DNA from: JAAZPG01 sp012797375
GTDB taxonomy: Bacteria > Acidobacteriota > Aminicenantia > Aminicenantales > UBA4085
Assembly: GCA_937868205.1 (NCBI GenBank)
Contig: CALMMC010000167.1
Location: 1 to 20,285 of the forward strand
Reading direction: 5' to 3'
Length of the DNA: 20,285 bases
The translations under genes and the position numbers were made by a program. The notes under the pieces are model-generated. The model was not told where the DNA came from and did no database searches. It saw only the letters and a list, made by a program, of their open reading frames with translations. Of the stretch, positions 7,790-15,601 are shown piece by piece (the first letter of the stretch is position 1; the number at the start of each line of letters is the position of its first letter).

Positions 7790-9310
7790 TCAATAATACC
7801 GGTCCATCGCCCGGTATTGAATGGCCTCGGCCAGATGAGCGGCGGAGATCTCCTCGGCTCCCGCCAGATCGGCGATCGTCCGGGCGACCTTGAGCGACCG
7901 GTCATAAGCCCGGGCCGAGAAGCCGAGCCGGGAGACCGCTTCCTCCAGGAGCTTTTCAGCCTCCGGCCCGATCCGGCAGAACTCCCGAATCTCCCGGACC
8001 CCCATCTGGACATTGGCGAATATCCCCTTGCCCGAAAACCGCGCCCTTTGCCGCTCCCGGGCGGCCGTCACCCGGGCCTTGATCGCGGTTGAGGACTCCG
8101 CCTCCGCTTTCGACTTGAAATCAGCGAATTTCAAGGCCGGCACTTCCACTTGGATATCGATCCGGTCGAGCAGCGGTCCTGAGATCTTCGCGTAATATTT
8201 CGACCGCTGGGATTCGGTGCATTCCCCGCTCCCTCCGCTCAACCCCTTGAATACGTCCTCACAGGGATTCATCGCCGCGACGAACATGAAGGCGGCCGGG
8301 AAGACCGCCCGGTGGCCGGACCGGACGACGGTCACCGTCCCGTCCTCCAGCGGCTGGCGGAGGTCCTCGAGGACCTTGCGCTTGAATTCGGGCAGCTCGT
8401 CGAGAAACAACACGCCCAGGTGGGCCAGGCTGACCTCTCCCGGCCGGGGCACGAGCCCGCCGCCGATCAGTCCGGCGTCGGAAACGGTGTGGTGCGGGGC
8501 CCGGAAGGGTCTGAGGCCGACGGCCCCTTTTCCTTTTAAATACCCGGCCGCGCTGTAGACCTGGGTGGTTTGGATGATCTCCTCAAACGTCATGTCCGGG
8601 AGGATCGAGGGCAGGCGGCGGGCGATCATCGTCTTGCCCGAGCCGGGCGGCCCGATAAGGAGGACGTTGTGCCCGCCGGCCGCGGCCACCTCCAGGGCCC
8701 GCTTGACATGGTGCTGGCCCTTGACCTCCCGGAAATCCGGTCCCGGCGGCGGCGGCTCGATCAGCTCGGAGAGGGCGAAGCGGGCGGGCCGGAACCGGCC
8801 GGGATCATGAAGGAAGGAAACGACTTGAGACAGGTCGGACACGCCGAAGACGTCAAGTCCTTCGAGAAGGGCGGCCTCCTTCTCGTTGTCCTTGGGAACG
8901 ACGAGGCCCTTGAATTTTCTCTCCCGGGCCAACAAGGCGGCCGACAGCACGCCCTTGACCGGCTTGATCCGCCCGTCCAAGGCGAGCTCGCCCAAGAAAC
9001 AGTAATCGCGAAGCGGCTCGGCCGGGACGAGGTCCAAAAAGACGAGATGAGCCAGGGCGATGGCCAGGTCGAAAGACGGCCCCTCCTTCCGGCGGTCGGC
9101 CGGGGCAAGGTTGATCGTGACCTTGTGCGGCTTGAAATCGTAGCCGCAGTTGCGGAGGGCGCCCTTGACCCGCTCCTTGCTTTCCCGGACGGAGGCGTCG
9201 GGCAGGCCGACGATGATGAAATCGGGCAAACCGGGGCCGATGTCGACCTCGACCTCGACGACATAGGCCTCGATCCCCTGGAGGGCGGAGCTGGACGTTT
9301 TGATGAGCAT
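7790..9310 (-). CDS. comM: ComM/YifB family Mg-chelatase-like AAA+ ATPase
   Basis: At 506 aa this is the usual ComM length. An N-terminal ChlI-like/Lon-protease-like fold (about 1-170; GLPDFIIVGLPDASVRESKERV, then DLAIALA) precedes the AAA+ core, with Walker A GPPGSGKT at 220-227, Walker B VLFLDE at 300-305, and KISGPLLDRID at 376-385. A C-terminal Mg-chelatase domain follows. In other bacteria ComM is a hexameric helicase that promotes branch migration during natural transformation. The segment after the core Asn-Pro-Cys normally carries C-P-C-G and then C-x-C, but here it reads NPCEDVFKGLSGGSGEC, keeping only Cys350 and Cys364. No clear Shine-Dalgarno precedes the ATG at 9310. The gene is 34 nt downstream of the MglA-like gene and probably co-transcribed with it. 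Confidence 0.93.
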   Translation of the reverse strand: MLIKTSSSALQGIEAYVVEVEVDIGPGLPDFIIVGLPDASVRESKERVKGALRNCGYDFKPHKVTINLAPADRRKEGPSFDLAIALAHLVFLDLVPAEPLRDYCFLGELALDGRIKPVKGVLSAALLARERKFKGLVVPKDNEKEAALLEGLDVFGVSDLSQVVSFLHDPGRFRPARFALSELIEPPPPGPDFREVKGQHHVKRALEVAAAGGHNVLLIGPPGSGKTMIARRLPSILPDMTFEEIIQTTQVYSAAGYLKGKGAVGLRPFRAPHHTVSDAGLIGGGLVPRPGEVSLAHLGVLFLDELPEFKRKVLEDLRQPLEDGTVTVVRSGHRAVFPAAFMFVAAMNPCEDVFKGLSGGSGECTESQRSKYYAKISGPLLDRIDIQVEVPALKFADFKSKAEAESSTAIKARVTAARERQRARFSGKGIFANVQMGVREIREFCRIGPEAEKLLEEAVSRLGFSARAYDRSLKVARTIADLAGAEEISAAHLAEAIQYRAMDRYY

Positions 9311-9344
9311 GGCGCCATGGGAAGAGACGGCGCCGGAGGGAGAT

Positions 9345-9992
9345 TTATATCAGATCGAGCTCGTCTTTCTGGCCGATCCGGGAATATTCCGCGCCCTCGA
9401 ACCCGAAAATCTTCTCCCGGACCCGGGGAACGGTCATCCGGGCGATTTCCTTGAGCGTCTCGAAGACGCCGAGTCCGGTGATCGCGGCCGCCTCGATGAA
9501 CGGCGCCCCCTTGGGATTGAGGAGGTTGTTGAGCGTCTCGACCGGGATCAGGTCGGAGAGGTCGCGCTTGTTGTATTGGAAGACCAGGGGGAAGGCGGCC
9601 AGCTCGGTGTGCTGCTCCTTGAAATTCCGGCGGAGGCTTTCCAGGCTTTCCATGTTGGCGTCGAGGAGCGGGATCTGGGAGTCGGCCACGAAGACCAGGC
9701 CGTCCGTCCCCACGAGGACGTTTTTCCGCGAGGCCTCGTAGTAAACCTGTCCGGGCACGGTCATCAGCTGGAAAGTGGCCTTGAAATTCCCGATATACCC
9801 GGCCCGGACCGGCAGTAGATCAAAAAAGAAAGTCCGCTCGGTCTCGGTCTCCAGGCAGATCAGCTCGCTTCGCGAGGACCGATCGATATTGGCTTGGATG
9901 TAGCGGAGATTGGTCGTTTTTCCCGACAAACCCGTCCCGTAGTAAACGATCTTGATCGTCAGTTGGTTTGTCGTGTAGTTGATGAATGCCAT
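9345..9992 (-). CDS. mglA: MglA-like small Ras-type GTPase
   Basis: This 215-aa protein is close to Myxococcus MglA (195 aa, from memory) from the first residues: MAFINYTTNQLTIKIVYYGTG. The P-loop GTGLSGKTT is at 19-27 and NKRD (guanine specificity) at 141-144. In place of the Ras DxxG, residues 78-82 are TVPGQ, the usual MglA variant. The phrase VFVADSQ is also typical. MglA acts in the cytoplasm as a polarity switch that recruits motility or pilus machinery to a cell pole, with MglB as its GTPase-activating partner. No MglB/Roadblock gene is in the window. The C-terminal 15-20 residues extend beyond the family. It lies 20 nt after the last glycosyltransferase gene on the same strand, with only a weak GAAGAA before the start. 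Confidence 0.93.
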   Translation of the reverse strand: MAFINYTTNQLTIKIVYYGTGLSGKTTNLRYIQANIDRSSRSELICLETETERTFFFDLLPVRAGYIGNFKATFQLMTVPGQVYYEASRKNVLVGTDGLVFVADSQIPLLDANMESLESLRRNFKEQHTELAAFPLVFQYNKRDLSDLIPVETLNNLLNPKGAPFIEAAAITGLGVFETLKEIARMTVPRVREKIFGFEGAEYSRIGQKDELDLI

Positions 9993-10012
9993 TTCTTCGG
10001 GCGCTCTTCGGA

Positions 10013-11179
10013 CTACAACGCCCCTAAGAGTATATCATATTTTTCCATGACACACGCCCAAGTATACTGCTTTTGAACGTACCGGAGGCCGTTTTCGCCC
10101 AAAACGGCCCGGAGGCGCTCCCCGCCCCCCGCCAGCAGGCCCAGGGCGGCCGCGAACGTGGACGCGTCGGAGAAAAACAGCCCGCCGTTGCTGTCCAGGC
10201 AGTGCTGTTTGAGAGGATCGGATCCTTCCTGGACGAGGACCGGCGTCCGGACGGCCAGGGACTCGAGAACAGCCATGCAGAGGCTTTCGAAATGCGAGGG
10301 ATGGACGGTCGCCAGGGCCCCGGCCATGGCCGCGTTTTTTTCCTCGGGGGAGACGAATCCCAGGTAGCGGATCCTCGGATCGGGAGGAAGCTCCATGAGC
10401 TGCTTGCCGATCAGGACGAGGTTCAGGCCGGGAACCCGCCGCCGCGCCCGCTGGAAATATTCAAACAGCTCGGCGCAGCCCTTGCCCGGCTCGATCCGGC
10501 CGGCGTAGAGGAGATACGGCGCGAGGGCTTGGTACTTGGGGAGGAATTCCCGGTAGCCGGCCGGGTCGGGGACGTCCACCCCCACGCCGACGATGTCCTG
10601 GACCTTGCCCTCGAAGGAGAAGCGGGAGGCCAGCATCGCCCGCTCGGCCGCGGTGTTGAAGACGAATCCCGCCGGCCGGGAGAAAACCTCCTTCATCAGG
10701 TCCAGCCGGAGGGCCGGCTCGTCATGGGCCGTCGGGACCAGAAGCGATTTTCCCTTGAGCATCCGCAGGCCCCAGAAGGTGTTGTAGTAGAGGTAGGTGA
10801 AGAAGATGAACCGGTCGTGGAGGGACTCCTCCCGCTCGAGGGCGAGGATGAGATCGAGGCTGAACGGCCCCTGCCGCTCCATCCACCGCAGCTCGTCCTC
10901 GGCGGTATGGGGATTGGCGAAAATCCAGTCCGAGTAGGCGTTGAACGAGGCGATGTCCCGCGGCCGCTCGACCCGGTATCGCTTGACGACGACGCCGTTG
11001 AGGATGAATTCCCCTTCCGGGTACTCGTTTTTCCAGGTGACATAATCCTTGGCCGCCGTGGTGTAGACCGTGCAGTCGTGGCCCCGCCGGGCCAGCCGCT
11101 CGGCCACCATCCGGCAGTGAAGCTCCGAGCCCCCCATCACTTCCTTGCCGTATCGCTGGACGACGAAGGCGATCTTCAT
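10013..11179 (-). CDS. GT4-type glycosyltransferase, type A copy 2
   Basis: This 388-aa retaining GT-B fold glycosyltransferase is presumably cytosolic or membrane-peripheral, adding a sugar from a nucleotide donor to a growing glycan. The N-terminal domain opens MKIAFVVQRYGKEVMGGSELH, with the family-specific DYVTW(x)7GE segment near 45-57. The donor-binding half has YLLYAGRIEPGKG at 222-234 and the E-x7-E motif Glu298/Glu306 in HFESLCMAVLE. It is a clear paralogue of the gene at 13313-14488: the N-termini align almost residue for residue and the E-x7-E falls at the same positions. It overlaps the upstream gene by 4 nt (ATGA). Donor and acceptor cannot be told from sequence. Confidence 0.92.
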   Translation of the reverse strand: MKIAFVVQRYGKEVMGGSELHCRMVAERLARRGHDCTVYTTAAKDYVTWKNEYPEGEFILNGVVVKRYRVERPRDIASFNAYSDWIFANPHTAEDELRWMERQGPFSLDLILALEREESLHDRFIFFTYLYYNTFWGLRMLKGKSLLVPTAHDEPALRLDLMKEVFSRPAGFVFNTAAERAMLASRFSFEGKVQDIVGVGVDVPDPAGYREFLPKYQALAPYLLYAGRIEPGKGCAELFEYFQRARRRVPGLNLVLIGKQLMELPPDPRIRYLGFVSPEEKNAAMAGALATVHPSHFESLCMAVLESLAVRTPVLVQEGSDPLKQHCLDSNGGLFFSDASTFAAALGLLAGGGERLRAVLGENGLRYVQKQYTWACVMEKYDILLGAL

Positions 11180-12249
11180 TTCTTTCTCCCGAGCCCCGGG
11201 ATCCGTTCGCGGAGGAACTCCTCCCGGGGGAACCGCTTCAGCCGGTCGAGCTCCCGGCGTCCGCTTTCGATCAGCTGGACCCGGAGGGCTGGATCCTTGG
11301 CCGCTTGGTGAACCGTTTCGGCCGTCCGGTCGGGCCGGAATTCCCGGAGCAGCAGCCCCGCCCCGCCGAGGGTGTACGGCACGGCCGCGGCCGCCAGGGC
11401 CACGACCGGCAGGTCGAAAATCATGCTCTCGACGAGCGGAAGGCAGAACCCCTCGTGCTCGCTCAGGGAGAGGAAGACGTCGGACGCCCGGTAGAGGGCG
11501 TACATCTCGTCGTCCGGGATATGGCCGAAGAACAGGACTTCCTCGGGCTTGAGATAGAACTCGTCGGCCATCCGGGAGACGGCCGCGAAATAGGCCGGAA
11601 ACGTGTTGGTCTTCCCGACGACCATCAGCCGGACGAGCGGCGAGATGTATTTCTTGTAGTAGAACACCGTCTTGACGAGGTGTTCGATTCTTTTGTTGGG
11701 GGCGATCCGGCCGACAAAAAGGATGTTCGTCCGGTCGTCCCGGTAGAGATCGCGGAGGAGGGCGTTTTCCGGGCGGTCGTACCTCGCGAAATCGACGAAC
11801 AGCGGGAAGACATGGGTGTCGCGGAAGCCCAGGGCCTCCAGCTCCAGCCGGTTGTACTCGGAATCGGCCAAGCTCACGTCCACGGCCGGGGCCAGCGAGG
11901 CCAGCTCCTCCCGCCCGAGCCGGGCGACCCGGGCGAATTCCGGATTGACGCCCTCGAAAAACGAGGCCGGGGTGATATTATGGTAGATGAGGGCCTTGCG
12001 CGAGGGCACGCCGGCCAGGGCGGCCGAAAGCGGCGAGGGCAGGGCGTAATGGAGGATGGTCACGTCCGAGGCGGACGGGCGGGGGAACGATTCGAAGAGC
12101 CGGGAGTCGTTTTCCAGGCCGCGGTCGCGGCTCAGGCAGTAGATCTCGCTTTCGCAGCCCTCCGCCCGGAAAAACCGGCGCAGCTCCCAGGCTTCGTCGC
12201 CGATCGCGTCGCCGCGATGGAAGGCGGGGACGAGCTGGTCGACTCTCAT
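11176..12249 (-). CDS. GT4-type glycosyltransferase, type B copy 2
   Basis: This is a 357-aa GT-B fold enzyme. The N-terminal half contains GDAIGDEAWELR (13-24) and ALIYHNITPASFF (86-98), phrases shared with the upstream gene at 12246-13313. The C-terminal half has NILFVGRIAPNKR (175-187) and the E-x7-E motif Glu266/Glu274 in SEHEGFCLPLVE. The shared blocks and equal length make the two genes tandem paralogues. ATGA overlaps at both ends show tight translational coupling with the neighbouring glycosyltransferases. Probably it transfers a different sugar, or forms a different linkage, in the same glycan; the specificity is unknown. Confidence 0.92.
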   Translation of the reverse strand: MRVDQLVPAFHRGDAIGDEAWELRRFFRAEGCESEIYCLSRDRGLENDSRLFESFPRPSASDVTILHYALPSPLSAALAGVPSRKALIYHNITPASFFEGVNPEFARVARLGREELASLAPAVDVSLADSEYNRLELEALGFRDTHVFPLFVDFARYDRPENALLRDLYRDDRTNILFVGRIAPNKRIEHLVKTVFYYKKYISPLVRLMVVGKTNTFPAYFAAVSRMADEFYLKPEEVLFFGHIPDDEMYALYRASDVFLSLSEHEGFCLPLVESMIFDLPVVALAAAAVPYTLGGAGLLLREFRPDRTAETVHQAAKDPALRVQLIESGRRELDRLKRFPREEFLRERIPGLGRKK

Positions 12250-13313
12250 CTCCCGGCCGCCTCGGCGATCTGGGCCAGGAGGACGCGGCTGACGTTCTCC
12301 CGGAGATACGGCTTCAGGGCTTTCTTCTGGCCCTCGACGATTTTGCGGCGGAGCTCCGGCCGGCGCTCGATCTCGTCGATCAGCCCGGCCGTCCGGAGGG
12401 GGTCCTTCCGCCGGAGGACGACGCCGCCGCCGTTCATGGTCTCCTCGACCGCCCCGGCGGCGAAAGCCACGACCGGGATGCCGAGGTGGAACGCTTCCAG
12501 GAGGGGCACGCCGAAGCCTTCGTGCTCGCTCATGCTCAGGTAATAATCGGCCAGCCGGTAATAAGCGAGCAATTCGGGGAATTCCACGTGGCCGGTCAAG
12601 TGGACGTCGGCGATCCGGAGCTTGGCGATCAGGTCCTGGAGGCCGGCCAGGTAACGGTCCTGGCCCCGGTAGTCCCCGGCCAGGATCAGCCGGGCCTCCG
12701 GGTTGAAATGCTTTTTATAAAAGGCGAAGGCCTTGACCACGTCCTCGAACTTCTTGTTCGGAATCACCCGGCCGACGTAGAGGATCGTCGTCTTCTTCGT
12801 TTCGTACAGCCCCCGGACGACGGGATCGCCGGGCCCGTCGAATTTCCGGAAATTCATCAGGATCGGCAGGACGCCGGTCTTCTTGTACCCCACGGAGGCC
12901 AGCTCCCGGCGGTTGAAATCGGAGTCGCCCAGGGCCAGGTCGACCTTGTCGACGAACATGTTGATTTCCAGCCGGCCCTTGTAGCATTCCCGGGTCAGGA
13001 TCCGGTGGGAATCGAGGAAGAACCCGGCCGGGGTGATGTTGTGGTAGATCATCATCTTGCGGTCCGGGATGCGGAGGAACATCTTGCTGACGGGGGAGCC
13101 GATCGAGAAATGGAAGATGACCACGTTTTCCGGCTTGCTCCAGCGCAGATATTCCCGGTAGTCGCGGACGGCCGCGGCCGAGCGCGGGTCGAACTGCCGG
13201 ACGAATATCTCCGAGCCGAAGCCGTGCTCCCGGAGAACGGACTGGATTTCCAGCATCTCGTCGGAAATGGCGTCGCCGTACGTCAGGGACGTGGCGAACT
13301 GGTGCACGTCCAT
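12246..13313 (-). CDS. GT4-type glycosyltransferase, type B copy 1
   Basis: This is a 355-aa GT-B fold enzyme. The start at 13313 (MDVHQFATSLTYGDAISDEM) is chosen over the open frame from 13511. It makes a one-base TGATG overlap with the upstream stop, matches the start of its paralogue at 11176-12249, and leaves out an Arg/Pro-rich extension that is antisense-like GC translation. Motifs are MMIYHNITPAGFF (87-99), TILYVGRVIPNKK (176-188) and E-x7-E at Glu265/Glu273 in SEHEGFGVPLLE. It ends in an ATGA overlap with the next glycosyltransferase. Donor and acceptor are unknown. Confidence 0.92.
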   Translation of the reverse strand: MDVHQFATSLTYGDAISDEMLEIQSVLREHGFGSEIFVRQFDPRSAAAVRDYREYLRWSKPENVVIFHFSIGSPVSKMFLRIPDRKMMIYHNITPAGFFLDSHRILTRECYKGRLEINMFVDKVDLALGDSDFNRRELASVGYKKTGVLPILMNFRKFDGPGDPVVRGLYETKKTTILYVGRVIPNKKFEDVVKAFAFYKKHFNPEARLILAGDYRGQDRYLAGLQDLIAKLRIADVHLTGHVEFPELLAYYRLADYYLSMSEHEGFGVPLLEAFHLGIPVVAFAAGAVEETMNGGGVVLRRKDPLRTAGLIDEIERRPELRRKIVEGQKKALKPYLRENVSRVLLAQIAEAAGR

Positions 13314-14488
13314 CAGGGCTCCTCCTCGAGGCGGCGGACGGTTTCGAGGTATTTCTCCTCGATGATGTCCCACGTGTAGTGAGTTTCGAAATAGCGGCGG
13401 CCGTTTTCCCCCAGGGTCCGGCGGAGGCCGGCCGAGGCCAGGAGCAGCTTCAGCGCCTCCCGAAACTCGGGGTAATTTCCGTAGAACAGGCCGCCGTCGG
13501 ACCGGCGGCACTGGCCCTGGAGGACCTCGCAGCGGGCGTTGGCCAGGACCGGGCGCCTGAGAGCCCAGGCCTCGAGGGTGACCATGGACAAGCTCTCGAA
13601 AAACGAGGGCATGATCAACGCTTCCGCCCCGGCCAGGGCGTCGAACTTGTCCTGCTCGGGCTGAAAGCCGAGGGGGAAGATGTCCGGATGGTCCGGGATG
13701 GGGAGGATCGAGTTTCCGATCAGGACGAGGCCGGCGTCCGAGCCGGTGTCTTTCTTGAACTGGAGAAAATAATCGAACAGCTGGGGAAAGCCCTTGTTCT
13801 GATCGATCCGCCCGAGGTAAAGGAGGTACGGTCGATCGATCCCTTGGGTTCTCCGGAAGCGCTCCGGCTCGGCGCCGGCCGGGACTTCCGTCCCGACGCC
13901 GACGACGAGGCCGGGGACGGAACGGTTCCCGGAGACGGCCTGGATCATCTCCCGCTCTTCCTCCGAGTTATAGATGAAGGCCCGGGGCAGGCGGAAAAGA
14001 TCCTTGAAGAACTTCAAGTCGATGACCGCGTCGTGCTCGGCCGTGGGCACCAGGATCGCCTTCCGGGGGACCGACCGGATGCCCCAGTAGGAATGCCAGT
14101 AGCGGTAGCTGAAGAAGATGAAATAGTCGTAGTCGGCCTCGCGCCGGCGGATGAAATCCAGGAGATCGGGGGACGTCGGCCCCTCCTCCTCGAGCCAGGC
14201 CAGCTCGTCCCGCTCGGTGTGCTCCTCTTCCAGGATGAAGCTCTGCAGCCGCCCGAACCGCTCGGGATCGCGCGGCCGGGGCACGGAAAAGCGCCGGACC
14301 CGGATCCCGTTGATCGTCTCCTCCCCCTCCGGGTAGTGATCGGCCCAGGTGACGTAGTCGTGAGCCCGGGTGGTCAGGACCTCGACGTTCCAGTGCCGGG
14401 ACATGTGCTCGGCGACCCAGCGGCAGTGGAGTTCGGCCCCGCCGTTGATCTCGAGGCCGTAGCGCTGAACGACGAAGGCGACGTTCAT
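13313..14488 (-). CDS. GT4-type glycosyltransferase, type A copy 1
   Basis: This 391-aa GT-B fold enzyme is the first of the four in transcription order. The N-terminus MNVAFVVQRYGLEINGGAELH and the DYVTW(x)7GE segment match the paralogue at 10013-11179. The donor-binding half has YLLYLGRIDQNKG (221-233) and E-x7-E at Glu298/Glu306 in FFESLSMVTLE. Aromatic-rich FIFFSYRYWHSYWG (123-136) corresponds to FIFFTYLYYNTFWG in the paralogue and is a good signature of this subfamily. ATGA overlap with the coiled-coil gene upstream and TGATG with the next gene indicate one transcript. No transmembrane helix is obvious. Confidence 0.92.
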   Translation of the reverse strand: MNVAFVVQRYGLEINGGAELHCRWVAEHMSRHWNVEVLTTRAHDYVTWADHYPEGEETINGIRVRRFSVPRPRDPERFGRLQSFILEEEHTERDELAWLEEEGPTSPDLLDFIRRREADYDYFIFFSYRYWHSYWGIRSVPRKAILVPTAEHDAVIDLKFFKDLFRLPRAFIYNSEEEREMIQAVSGNRSVPGLVVGVGTEVPAGAEPERFRRTQGIDRPYLLYLGRIDQNKGFPQLFDYFLQFKKDTGSDAGLVLIGNSILPIPDHPDIFPLGFQPEQDKFDALAGAEALIMPSFFESLSMVTLEAWALRRPVLANARCEVLQGQCRRSDGGLFYGNYPEFREALKLLLASAGLRRTLGENGRRYFETHYTWDIIEEKYLETVRRLEEEP

Positions 14489-15132
14489 GAACCCAGCCGC
14501 TTCTCCAGGACCCGTTCCCGCCGGGTTTGGGCCTCCAGGTCCTTCTCCAGGATCCGGGCCCGGCTTTTCAGGGTCTCGAACTCGATCCGGAGCTTGGTCA
14601 GCTCGACGACGAGGTTGTGATCCAAATTGTGAAGAAGCTTGACGTATTCCATGCTCCGGTCCAGGTCGACCAAGCGGACGTCGAGCCAGTCGCGGAGGCG
14701 GTCCAATTCGGCCGCCGAATCGCTGAAGCGCCGATCGATCTTTTCCAGCGCCCGATCCAGGCGATCGGAGAGCTCATCCTGCCGGCGGCTGATCCGGCCG
14801 ATCTCCGCCCAGGAAGCCAGGATTTCCTCGTGCAGCGGGAGCCCCAGGAAACGGATGACCGGGGCGAACGGCCGGATCGCCCGGGAGAGCTTCAGCTTCA
14901 CGATCTCTTTCAAGCCGGGCTTGGACGGCGGAGGGATGGAGGGAGCCGGGGCGGGCGGCTCGGGAGCGGCGGGGGGAGCCGCCGGCGGTTCCGGCTTCGC
15001 CTCGAGCGGCTCGACGGGGCGCCGGGCGGCGGCGCGCTTGACCTGGGCCATGATCGAGGCGACATCGAAATGATCGTAATCGATCTCGATTCCCTCGATC
15101 GTTTCCTTGCCGGCGGGCTTGACGTCGTCCAT
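14485..15132 (-). CDS. Proline-rich coiled-coil protein of unknown function
   Basis: This 215-aa protein has a good Shine-Dalgarno (GAGGAG, 6 nt spacing). Residues 1-40 include DVASIMAQVKRAAARR, which resembles a D-V-x-x-I-M-x-x-I/V-R/K motif I recall at the N-terminus of other polysaccharide-locus proteins. Residues 41-72 are almost wholly Pro/Ala/Glu, a flexible linker. Residues 73-105 are basic and partly amphipathic (IVKLKLSRAIRPFAPVIRFLGL) and could touch a membrane. From about 108 to the end it is charged, heptad-like and helical, probably coiled coil in two parts. There are no catalytic motifs. It is coupled by ATGA overlap to the first glycosyltransferase, so a scaffold or chain-length role in that pathway is a reasonable guess, not a demonstrated one. 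Confidence 0.85.
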   Translation of the reverse strand: MDDVKPAGKETIEGIEIDYDHFDVASIMAQVKRAAARRPVEPLEAKPEPPAAPPAAPEPPAPAPSIPPPSKPGLKEIVKLKLSRAIRPFAPVIRFLGLPLHEEILASWAEIGRISRRQDELSDRLDRALEKIDRRFSDSAAELDRLRDWLDVRLVDLDRSMEYVKLLHNLDHNLVVELTKLRIEFETLKSRARILEKDLEAQTRRERVLEKRLGS

Positions 15133-15155
15133 CGCGTTCTCCTCGAATCCCCCCG

Positions 15156-15368
15156 TCAGTCCTTCTTCGGATACAGGTGGTTTTTATAGACCGCCTGGAC
15201 ATCCAGGATGTCGGGCAAGGGACGCAGGGGCATCTTCTCGATTTCCCGGACCTCGCGGTCGGTCAGGAGGCCTTCTTTCTTCCGGGCTTCAATCCGGGCC
15301 TCGATCTCCCGCTCGATTTTCGCGGTTTCGGCCTTGTCGAGGCATTTGATGGTCAGAAAATCGGACAT
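15156..15368 (-). CDS. Small 70-aa protein of unknown function, first gene of the glycosyltransferase run
   Basis: A short soluble protein with no signal peptide or membrane segment. Residues 11-45 are strongly charged and helical (KAETAKIEREIEARIEARKK). The C-terminal part, LPDILDVQAVYKNHLYPKKD, looks compact and possibly conserved. AGGAG lies 7 nt before the ATG and a good promoter about 50-75 nt upstream, and the next gene follows after a 23-nt gap. These support a real gene despite its size. I do not recognise the family. Its place at the head of a glycosyltransferase operon suggests a small partner or regulator of that pathway. Confidence 0.75.
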   Translation of the reverse strand: MSDFLTIKCLDKAETAKIEREIEARIEARKKEGLLTDREVREIEKMPLRPLPDILDVQAVYKNHLYPKKD

Positions 15369-15414
15369 TCCTCGGCTCCTCGCTTATCCGTCGGGTGCTT
15401 GCGATTGTCCCCTC

Positions 15415-15443
15415 ATTCTATTCAAATCCGGAAGGAGAGGCAA
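15415..15443 (-). promoter_or_regulatory. Sigma70-like promoter of the glycosyltransferase operon
   Basis: On the minus strand, TTGCCT (15438-15443) and TAGAAT (15415-15420) are separated by 17 nt. The -10 matches consensus at 5 of 6 positions and the -35 at 4 of 6. Transcription would begin near 15408, giving a leader of about 40 nt before the ATG at 15368. Confidence 0.6.
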
Positions 15444-15454
15444 CTTGAAGGTTC

Positions 15455-15472
15455 TCCGCCCGTTGGGGCGGA
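15455..15472. repeat. GC-rich hairpin in divergent intergenic region
   Basis: TCCGCCC (15455-15461) and GGGCGGA (15466-15472) form a perfect 7-bp stem with a GTTG loop. Neither strand has a T-tract after it, so it is not a standard terminator. It lies just upstream of the minus-strand promoter and could be an operator or simply a cruciform. No function is claimed. Confidence 0.4.
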
Positions 15473-15557
15473 AAAAGCCTTGGGAAACGCCTCGTCCGGA
15501 CGATGTCCGCTCCGGCTTTCGGCGGCTCGGCCGGCCCCCGCGGGGAAAAGAGGCAAA

Positions 15558-15585
15558 TTGAATCTCCCCGGCCGATGTGTTAATT
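15558..15585 (+). promoter_or_regulatory. Weak candidate promoter for the TIGR00725-truA operon
   Basis: TTGAAT (15558-15563), a 16-nt spacer and TTAATT (15580-15585) lie upstream of the ATG at 15602. The -10 is poor (3 of 6), so this is tentative. It is the only AT-rich stretch in the last 60 nt before the gene. Confidence 0.3.
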
Positions 15586-15601
15586 AAAAGAGCGAAACAT
15601 C

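Noticed and set aside
8570..9818. Plus-strand frames opposite comM and mglA
   Set aside because: Antisense shadows of two well-recognised genes; no ribosome binding sites or motifs.
13314..13511. 66-residue extension of the type B copy 1 glycosyltransferase
   Set aside because: It overlaps the upstream gene, is Pro/Arg-rich and is absent from the paralogue, which starts at the equivalent of 13313.
10073..14620. Long plus-strand frames of about 412 codons opposite the glycosyltransferases
   Set aside because: They are antisense to genes with clear GT4 motifs. High GC suppresses stops on the opposite strand, and their translations are Gly/Arg/Pro/Asp-rich with no family resemblance.
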